Source: Pseudorasbora parva (lineage: Eukaryota; Chordata; Actinopteri; Cypriniformes; Gobionidae). Taken from it: a stretch of DNA of 64,000 nt. The translations under genes were made by a program, and so were the position numbers. The stretch is taken from assembly GCF_024679245.1 (NCBI RefSeq), contig NC_090186.1:39564106-39628105 (forward strand), read 5' to 3'. Every line of letters starts with the position of its first letter. The first letter of the stretch is position 1. The notes under the pieces were generated by a model that was not told where the DNA came from, ran no database searches, and saw nothing but the letters and a program-made list of their open reading frames with translations. Shown piece by piece: positions 54,927-64,000 of this stretch.

Positions 54927-55497
54927 TAGAGATGCACAATATATATTGGCCACCATATCAGCGGCGACTGATATATATATTTATTTCTAATGCTATCTTT
55001 ATCAGATTTAAAGATAAAAGTTACCTAATTTAATGCTATCTTTAGCCAAAAATGTATTATTTCCATCAGCTGAGACACTTGAGATGCACAGTTCACTATG
55101 ATGGTTTCGAATTGCTTAAAATAAGAAAATAAGAAAAAATTGCCCATCAGTGTTTAAAATTAAAAGTTAAGGACTTTTTTCCATGCTTGGGGCATGGCTT
55201 TTCATTGAGACTTTTGCTTTTGTAATCAAGGTCTAAAAACAAAATTTTTTAATATATATACATTTTAAAAAAACGTATCGGGCAATATATTGGTTAATGG
55301 CTTTATCTGAATTATTGGTTATCGGTATTGTCCAGTTCATGAAAATGAATCAGTTAAAAAAGGACCGATTCACTGATTCAAAACCTTTTAATGGCGAGAC
55401 TTTTGCTTTTCTCTCAAAAAAATGTGGATTTCATCAGATTTATCGAAATTAGCATTATTGGCTTTATCAACCAAATGTTCATATTGGTGCATCCTTA
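54927..55497. mobile_element. hAT-type MITE (TAGAGATGCAC ends)
   Basis: Left TAGAGATGCACAATATATAT and right ATATTGGTGCATCCTTA are inverted ends. The left flank GTATTTAG resembles the rejoined right flank GTATAAAG (6 of 8) once the neighbouring hAT is removed. Subterminal ATATTGG and TTATCGG motifs occur on both sides. Non-coding. Confidence 0.55.
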
Positions 55498-55501
55498 GTA
55501 T

Positions 55502-56599
55502 TAGGGCTGGGCAAAAAAAAGATTTTTCGATTAATCGTTTTTTAAAATCTGGTCGATTCAGAATCGATTCTCAAAGGCCACGAATCGATTTTTTTCAATA
55601 TTTATTTCCACTAACATTGAACATAAGCTTAACGTAAATCTGATTACTAGTCTTCTCCACTAGATATCACCCATTTGCCTTGCGTGATCTTACAAAGGAG
55701 CAAGAGGCGCACATCATTTATCCATTCAGTGTTTAAATGGCAGCTTCCGGTGCGTTGTCGCCTTTTATAATGCTGAGGTAAAATGCTGTAGTAATACTAA
55801 AAATCAGCAGAACCATTTGATGTGACAACACACACACAGCCGAGCACACAACTGCTAAAAATAATCACATACACGCGAATGCTTGCCTTGCATTAGGATC
55901 AAACTTGAGCAGTCACTTAAGCATGTACGTTAGCCATTATAGACATATTCAAATTATAGTCCACATACAGCGCAGGATCAATAATTCAAACCCTAATAGC
56001 TTATAAACAGATTTCCTCAAATAATAGTTAGTCCACAGTCAACTTAAGTCAGCATGTTAAGGTATTGTTGTCTGTTACCACGACAACTACTCAACCATAG
56101 ACTAAAAAAATAATGAACGCATTTCTCATGTCTGAAAAGTAAATGCACACACGACAAAATCGCAAGAAAAGCTTGTTGTATACTGAAAATTGCTATAAAA
56201 AAATCACCTAATATCCTAGCTTTTTATGTTTTAGAATAAATATATCAAAACATCCATAAAATACTTCTCAGATAATTTTTAAAAAAAATAAAGTTGCATC
56301 AAAATTGTATTTAACAATTGTATGGATTTGAAATAGAGATGCGTTCTGTTTAATGTAGGCCTACTCAGGTGTACCTAAAATAAAAAGTTTAACATACATG
56401 ATTGTGGCTCTTCATTTCTTTTTAATTACCCATTTATGTTCACTGTTCTTTTTTATAAATACCTATAGTATTTGTATTAAATCTATATTCATTTGAGTTG
56501 AATCGAGAATCCAAAATCGAATCGAAATCGAAAATCGAAATCGAATCGATTTGAGGACTGGAATGGAACATGGAACATCTGAATCGATACCCAGCCCTA
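55502..56599. mobile_element. hAT-type non-autonomous transposon (TAGGGCTGGG ends)
   Basis: Left TAGGGCTGGGCAAAAAAAAG and right GATACCCAGCCCTA form inverted ends with 10 identical terminal bases. Flanks CTTAGTAT and TTTAGCAT match at 6 of 8 positions. Subterminal arrays of AATCGATT/AATCGAAT occur at both ends. It inserted at the right edge of the MITE at 54927-55497. No transposase frame recognised. Confidence 0.72.
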
Positions 56600-56607
56600 T
56601 TTAGCAT

Positions 56608-57986
<1,379 letters not shown>

Positions 57987-59858
57987 CTGAAATGGAGCAC
58001 ACAAAGAGAGCGATAGCATTGATTATACCCTGTCAAAACACAGGTAGAAATAGAATGCACCAAACAACATCAGTTACTTGGCAGGTTTGACGTGCAACAC
58101 GACAAAACTTGCTGCAAACATCTCAATATCCTGCCAGAGAGTAGTTAAAAAAGGCATCACTTCAGCTGCGTGTAAAAACCAACACATAAGCGTTTAATAC
58201 TGATGAGAGCGCTCGCACGAGGATGAGTACAGCTCCTTTGTGTTCCGGCAAACAGTTGGAAACATCCGTGAGTGCAAGATGTGCCATCTTTCACACCATT
58301 CTTTTCAACACCTCTGAATGAATAAATAAATAAATTCCAATAAAATAAAGACGAAAATTAATTATATCAGATCATTCAAGGAATAAACAAATAAAAAGGA
58401 ATTTCATAAACTAAACAACCTGACAAATAAGAGCAAAAAAAAAAAAGACTAAAAAGACTAAAAAAAATAATAAAATACCAATTAAATAAATAAATTAGAC
58501 ACTAATTACATAAATTAGCTTCATTTATTGAATAAATGCAAATTTAATAAAATATCTACCTAACAAATAAATAAATGGACTTTCAGACATGGACTGACAC
58601 TCTTAAAACATGTATCGTTTCAGACTGTGATAACCGATAAACGGATTTTGTTCAAGAATGATGACCATCCCTTAGCATCACTTCCAGTCTGGTTTAAAAA
58701 TAACATATGAGCCTTTAATACAGATAAACGTGTCTGGATATGATCAAGCACATGGCTCCACATGAAAAATAGCCCCTCTACTTATAATTCAGACTCTACC
58801 AGCCTTTATAAGAGGAAAAATGTATGTTTATTTACAAGACCCACAAGGAAAAACACAAGTTTACAGGAAATCTTGCACTCTTCCAGATGGTTAAGAGATC
58901 CGTCCAACTATCCTGAGTTTTGTTAATGACTAAAATTGTACCGCTCCAAGGCCTCATGATTTTAATTAATCTAATCACCAGTTTTATTGAGCCTTTTTGC
59001 TGAGAGCTGTGCAGGACACGATACGAGAAAACAATGAAGCAGCGCCGGTTTGGCTTTAGCGCTGCGTTAGCGACTGTGCTAACCTCATTTTCCATTATTT
59101 GCAGTGTCTTCTTTATCTTGTCGTCATCCTCCACAGACATCCACATGTAATAACTCTGGAGACCTGAGGTTGGGAGTGGCGTTATTAGTTTCTCTCTTTG
59201 TACGTGTGGGAACAGATTAAGCTGTTAGTAAAATAAGCCACTTTTGGCCGTTCTGCTGTTCTGCAACAAATTCAGGATTTATTGCGCTTTGGCTAGCGGT
59301 TTTATATTGGAGTCAGCTAAACAAGACAGAAGTGTGGAATGAGGTTTACTAGAGCTGTTCAGTATTGTGGATTTAGAACAAAAAGAGTAGGCTACACAAC
59401 ATGAGCTAGAAATAATCATGAAATATATATAGCCATGTCTTACTATTAGCTCATCAATATGGAAGGGAATCGTAAGGGATACTGAGACAGAAAGAATAGA
59501 AAAAATACATAATTCCACAAGACTCTGCAAACAGCTGTCATGAAGTAAAATGACTTGATTAACACAGATTTAACATTTTCAACTAAAACAAGAAACTGTG
59601 AATACATATATACAGTATAGGAAGTATTTTGGTTCTTTGGTGTCTTGTTTCCAGAATGGGTTATTTTTCCTATTTATTTTCTCTCATATGAATTTTCAGG
59701 AAGTCTTTGTTAAAGTGTCATAAGCTATGAACTAAGCCAATCCACTATGAGGTGAATCGTAACATTACAAACTTTAATTTGAAGCAAAAAATATTTGAAA
59801 ATCAGACAAAATTACAAAGAGACAAGACTGTGAACTTAACGGTTTTAGTCAGGGAAAG
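57987..59858. other. upstream intron or 5' region, no further exon recognised
   Basis: An acceptor at 57986/57987 implies at least one upstream 5' UTR exon, but non-coding exons cannot be identified by eye. A-rich low complexity lies at 58318-58580. Minus-strand open frame 58832-59146 has no recognisable domain. Confidence 0.45.
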
Positions 59859-60506
59859 AACTACAATCCCATGAAGCAATGCAAACTGTATGGAATTAAA
59901 AGCTACGGAGAAACTTCTAGTTTACAAATATAAAAAGATATATATTTTAAGTTTACTGCAAAATATGCATATATGTTTAAATATTTTGAGAGTGTAGGGA
60001 GACCGACTTGATTACATAATTCACAATGCTTTATGAAAGTGGGCAGAGCTAGATTTTTTTTTGGACATTTTGCTTGTTTCGATCAAGCGGCAACCTCCCC
60101 CAGTTTCTCTTGAAGCCAATACAGAAGTGAATTAAACTGTAATAATACAAAAACATTTTATATATATATAGCCTGGTACAAATTGTGGTTTTGGTCTATA
60201 TAGCTAATTGTGCCCTTCATGACAACTGTGAGGGGGGTGTATTTTTTTATTTGACAGCAGGCCATTTATCCGTTGTCTGTTAGCCATCACACCACCTCAG
60301 CTCCACCCACATCCCTCCTCTTTGCTCATTTTCATTTATCCACGTATGACGGGCATTGATGCACTGCCAAGATGACAACGGTCAATTATGCTTCAAAACT
60401 TCAGAAACCTATGGGTGATGTCATGGACACTACATCCATATTGTTTCCAGTATGGTTTCGAGCGATCAGTGGATTTTTTTGCAACAGCATTATGGGTAGT
60501 GTAGTT
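59859..60506. mobile_element. Possible DNA transposon with ACTACA ends
   Basis: AACTACAATCCCATGAAGCA on the left and GCATTATGGGTAGTGTAGTT on the right are imperfect inverted ends of a style common in hAT-Tip100 elements. No target duplication is preserved. The insertion at 60084-60454 lies inside. Confidence 0.35.
60084..60454. mobile_element. Second copy of the CAAGCGGCAACC element
   Basis: Starts CAAGCGGCAACCTCCC and ends TTTCCAGTATG. It shares GCCTGGTACAAATTGTGGTT, CTTCATGACAACT and GGACACTACATCCATATT lines with 34733-35255. GTTTCGAT at 60076-60083 and GTTTCGAG at 60455-60462 form a 7-of-8 target duplication, different from that of the other copy, so both boundaries are confirmed independently. 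It is about 150 bp shorter. Confidence 0.75.
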
Positions 60507-60602
60507 TTTCACCATGAATTCCACTCTTAAACATGATTATTTTAAAACTAAGTTGAAATGACATCTTCAGCAGAAACAAATATTACTGATTAAACAACCT
60601 CG

Positions 60603-62442
60603 CAGCTCACAGTTGGTCTGCGGTTGTGAGGCCGGTTGGATGTACCAAAATCTCTGCAATGCATTGGAGACGGGTTATGGTAGAGAAATGAACATTCAAT
60701 TCACAGGCAACAGCTCTGATGGACATTCATGCAGTCAGCATGCCAATTACACACTCCCTCAAAACTTGAGGCATCTGCGGCACTGTGCTGTGTGATAAAA
60801 CTGCATATTTTAGAGTTGCCTTTTATTGTGGCCATCCTAAAGCTGGGCATACACTGTGCGATTCTGACTCGTGCGACTCTTTTTTGGGTCGGGCGATTTT
60901 CAGGTTTATCGTGCGTCATTTGTCGTGAGGTGTTCGTGCAGTGTACAGGGGGAAACGAGAGGCGACAAACCTCTCACGATCGGGAATCGGATGGTCGGAT
61001 GAATTTCTGGTGTGTCAGAAATTCTGCTCGCCCCTCGTGAGGTTATCGCACAGCTGAAGCAAAGCCACAAACTGATTGCCCTATATTCCCCTTACTGCGC
61101 CTGCGTGAAAGCAGAAGTTCAACCATTTGATTTTTAAAAGCATTAAGGAAGAAAACAAAAAGAGGGAGATCTTTAATTATCTAGGCAGCTATCAAATATT
61201 AGAAATGAAGTAAACTGTTGTGCCTCCAGTTTGTGTTGTATATATCCAGTGCCTCTTATTCATTTAGCTAGTTGATCATTAATTTAGCCTACTTGTTTTA
61301 CTTTCACATTTTATTTATTTCTTTATTTTTTAAATGTTAATTCATATTTAGCCTAGGCCTACTTAATCTTATTATGACGGAAAGTGGGAACCGTTGTCCA
61401 TCTTGACACAATGTCATATGTTCTTTTTTCTTCTTTTTTTTCCTTTTCCCGTTTTAATTCACGAACGCAAGTCAGTGGATATCACGCAATGTGCAAACGG
61501 TCTCAAACCCAGTGAATTATTCACTACAGAAAGTGAAAGTAAAATCTGACAAGCTTTCGGCGCATATTCTCAGACCACGAGAGATAAATGAAATTCAACA
61601 TGCTGATAACGTAGCCTACTGCCTTAATTTATTTTCTTAATATTTCTATTTTCGTCCATATTGTGAGAAAAAAATAGAAGAGAAGTAGGCCCATTTTGTG
61701 TTAAACAATTGTTTTTAGATAAATCTGCTCTTACTTTTCATTGAGATGGACATTATTGCAGTATTCTGACATTATAATCATATAATTTTAGACCTATAAT
61801 TCCTTAGTTTAATCGGGCTAAATGTTTTTAAATAGTGAGGAGTAATCTATCTATTATTTTATTATGCAGTGTGTCGATTATGCATTATGAAATTGTTGGG
61901 GGGAAGGAAATAATGTAATATCAATTTAATAATAAAAGTAGGCCTACTCTAATAATAATAATAATTTTATACATAAATTCTAAATCCTCTTGATTTCAAT
62001 AGCTGATGCATTTGATAGGCTACCTCTCTATAATACACCATGGTCTATCGTCGCCACTGGGTTTTATTGCGCATTTTTCACCCGTACAGTGTGAGCAGTC
62101 CAGGTCGGACCGCACAGTGAGAGCACATCAATCGTGAGCTTTGGCTTTACATCGCATGCGATCTACTCGTACAGTGTGAGTAGGTAACCTTGCTGAAATC
62201 GTATAGAAATCGCACAGTGTATGCCCAGCTTTAGGCAAACCTGTGCACTACTCATGCTGTCTAATCAGCATTGTGATATGCCAGACCTGTGAGGTGGAAA
62301 GGAGAAGTGCTCACTAACACAGATTTAGACAGATCTGTGAACAATATTTGAAAGAAACAGGCCTTTACATCTTTCAGCTCGAGTTCAGCTCATGAAAAAT
62401 GTGGGCAAAAACAAAAGTGTTGCCTTAATAATTGTGTTCAGT
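60603..62442 (-). mobile_element. Tc1-like transposon 5' fragment, interrupted
   Basis: On the minus strand, from 62442, come the terminal region (with GCAACACTTTTGTTTTTGCC), then 'GAGCACTTCTCCTTTCCACC', the interruption 62233-60838, and then the start of a transposase from ATG at 60774: MPQVLRECVIGMLTA, a stop, and MSIRAVACELNVHFSTITRL. This helix-turn-helix region is familiar from a widespread fish Tc1 family. The fragment stops near 60603; the catalytic domain is absent. The outer end merges into a TG tract instead of a clean TA. Confidence 0.75.
60838..62233. mobile_element. TWA-target DNA element nested in the Tc1 fragment (PIF/Harbinger-like)
   Basis: Inverted ends AGCTGGGCATACACTGTGCG (left) and CACAGTGTATGCCCAGCT (right) match over more than 20 bases. 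They are flanked by TAA (60838-60840) and TTA (62231-62233). The interrupted Tc1 sequence, as I recall it, reads CCTAAGG at this point, so the duplicated target is only 3 bp, which fits PIF/Harbinger. Subterminal lines 'cgtgcgactc' and 'CAGTGTGAGCAG' repeat the theme. No transposase frame is seen. Confidence 0.65.
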
Positions 62443-62465
62443 GTGTGTGTGTGTGTGTGTGTGTG
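62443..62465 (+). repeat. Short (TG)n at Tc1 end
   Basis: TG tract beginning directly at the Tc1 terminus. Confidence 0.9.
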
Positions 62466-62825
62466 TACCATATTGGAGAGAAATGTAGCCGCACGTTGAT
62501 CTGCCATTTGTGGGTCTTTAATGCAGAGACTCTCCTCGTGTGTTTGCAGTTTAAATATAATGATGCATTTAAAAGTTAATGGCCAAACGCATCATTAAAA
62601 AGTTCACAATGCTGCTGCAGGTGAAATATAATGTAGATAGCACTGAATAAATATATTTTCAAAAGGTTAAATACTTATAATTGATCGCTCAAACCTTTAT
62701 CTAAACCTCTCTAATAACCATCGGACTCACACATCCATCATGTTTGTATTTTTTAAAGCACTTTTTATCCACGTTTCAAGTTTTTCGCAATGGCTTGTGG
62801 GCAATAAGAGCTGTTAAGAGTGTGT

Positions 62826-62969
62826 GTCGAATTCTGCACTTCAAATTCTGACCGGAAATAGTAGACCATCCGGGAATCTTTGGAATACTCTTTTCAGCAT
62901 ACTGCGGTTTGGGACATACTAATTCTATTTTCGAATACCATTTAGTATGGATAGTATGCGAATTGGGAC
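62826..62969. mobile_element. Small MITE (GTCGAATTC...GAATTGGGAC)
   Basis: Left GTCGAATTCTGCACTT and right AGTATGCGAATTGGGAC are imperfect inverted ends over 144 bp, with 'TTTGGGACATACTA' inside. It resembles a common fish MITE with 'agtatgcgaattgggac' termini. Confidence 0.45.
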
Positions 62970-63097
62970 TAATTTGCTTTAGTTGTTAAAATCACTCTAT
63001 TCTTCTAGCTAGGCTGTATCTAAATATTTAAAAAGGAAAAATTGTGCGCACATCCAAGTGAAACTTTTGCAGGTGCTAGATTCAATAAAGCATAAAT

Positions 63098-63201
63098 CAA
63101 AGTAAACAAAAAATCTGACAACGTTTCGACGCAAAAGTTGTCATTTTTAATACATTTGTAGGAGGGGCAAACAGCAGTGTGCAGATTTTTTGTTTACTTT
63201 G
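63098..63201. repeat. Perfect 20-bp inverted repeat
   Basis: CAAAGTAAACAAAAAATCTG at 63098-63117 and its exact reverse complement at 63182-63201, separated by 64 bp. It could be a small fold-back element. Confidence 0.8.
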
Positions 63202-64000
63202 TATCTGAATATTTCCCATGAATCAATAGATGCAAGATGCCGACGCCACTGCTGCTGCTGAAAAAAAAAACTATCCCAGAAATAACACTCCTCTGATGAC
63301 AGAGAGCAGCCCACTATTCACAACCCATGACTGCATTTCTACAGTAAATGAGATCTTGAATCCATCCCTTTTAATTACACTAAACTAAATCATACACACA
63401 TATAAGCACAACACAAACAGAGTACAGTACCCGCTAATGGCACCACTGCCATAATTGCTTTGCAGGCTGAAAGCAACATTAATTATTCATGGCTTATAAC
63501 AGATTGGCACTGTTATATAGACGCCTCTAACACTGTAGATTCACACTAGACGCATGTGGATCATATTTGCTCAATGCCGTGCCATGTTCTTTACATGCGA
63601 TGCATGGAAAAGCTAAGCAGAACAGAAAAATGAGTATCCGCTTTTGCCTTTGAATCACTGCAAATATTGAGAGCTGGGACATCATATCTGAGGTGAAGTG
63701 CACTGCTGATATATTTAGCTAAATTAATTTGTCCAACTCAGCCATTTGATACTTTTCCCTATTTTATTAAATCCATTTTTACTAATACTAATTTATCTCC
63801 CTAGATTTCTATCAAGCATGAAATGTAAATCTGATGGGCTACAGTAGTGGAAACAGGCATTTTATCAGCAAACCCTTTCTTTTCAGATCACAATAAAGCA
63901 GTTGACCTGGAAAAAACAACAAAAAAAAACAACAAAAAAAAACCACTCATACATCTTCTTTACGCTGACAAACTACAGCAGCTCTGGCTTATATTGAGTC
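63202..64000. other. no gene seen
   Basis: AT-rich sequence up to the window edge. No exon, promoter or transposon could be recognised. Confidence 0.4.

Noticed and set aside
60613..60919. Open frames near the Tc1 fragment as host genes
   Set aside because: They are antisense or off-frame readings of the Tc1 transposase start, partly running into the nested element.
60830..62241. GGCCATCC / GGCAAACC as an 8-bp hAT-style target duplication
   Set aside because: The interrupted Tc1 sequence naturally reads GGCCAGCCTAAGGCACACC as I recall it, so both strings belong to the host; the duplication is more likely TAA/TTA.

Overview
This is vertebrate DNA, most probably from a teleost and likely a cyprinid. 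It is AT-rich, has long CA/TG, TA, GA and CT microsatellites, and is crowded with degraded DNA transposons (hAT, Tc1, TTAA-target and palindromic MITE types), with one LINE fragment. There are no operons, no CRISPR and no tRNA or rRNA genes that I can see. The species assignment is inference from repeat style only.

The only host gene I can support is klhl29 (kelch-like 29) on the minus strand. Two coding exons are visible. The first coding exon (57690-57986, start codon at 57954-57956, 89 codons) has an in-frame stop just upstream of the ATG and clean splice sites on both sides. The next coding exon (4792-4939, 148 nt) carries the conserved block containing [12 protein letters not shown]. Exon 1 ends in phase 0 and the second exon begins in phase 0, so they join directly across an intron of 52,750 bp. 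Both encode the long, probably disordered N-terminal extension; the BTB, BACK and kelch domains must lie beyond the left edge. Sequence right of 57986 is 5' UTR intron or upstream DNA.

Almost all the rest is intron filled by transposons, many nested. Left to right: a TTAA-flanked Kolobok-like element (665-1844), exon 2, palindromic MITEs (6.8-8.1 kb), a relatively repeat-poor stretch (8.5-11.6 kb), TG-bounded repeat modules (12.9-13.7 kb), a minisatellite (14.3-15.0 kb), a hAT with a nested MITE (18.7-19.9 kb), a perfect 58-bp inverted repeat (23.8-24.0 kb), a hAT relic (26.9-27.9 kb) and a 0.45-kb tandem duplication (29.8-30.65 kb). Then come a second, inverted Kolobok-like copy split by another element (33.8-35.7 kb), Tc1 and LINE debris (38.4-40.5 kb), a hAT with BED-type transposase relics (40.6-42.2 kb), a dead Tc1 transposase (45.3-46.2 kb), a TTAA element (49.6-50.3 kb), a palindrome holding a polypurine tract (50.5-51.4 kb), more MITEs and two abutting hATs (54.9-56.6 kb). 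Right of exon 1, a Tc1 fragment is interrupted by a TWA-target element (60.6-62.4 kb).

No new protein-coding system was found. The most interesting items are structural: the perfect hairpin, an element family without inverted termini that left two independent 8-bp target duplications, a 189-bp TG-bounded module present twice at about 98% identity, the inverted Kolobok-like pair inside one transcript, and the polypurine-centred palindrome. Family names were assigned by eye from termini, target duplications and protein motifs, not by database search.
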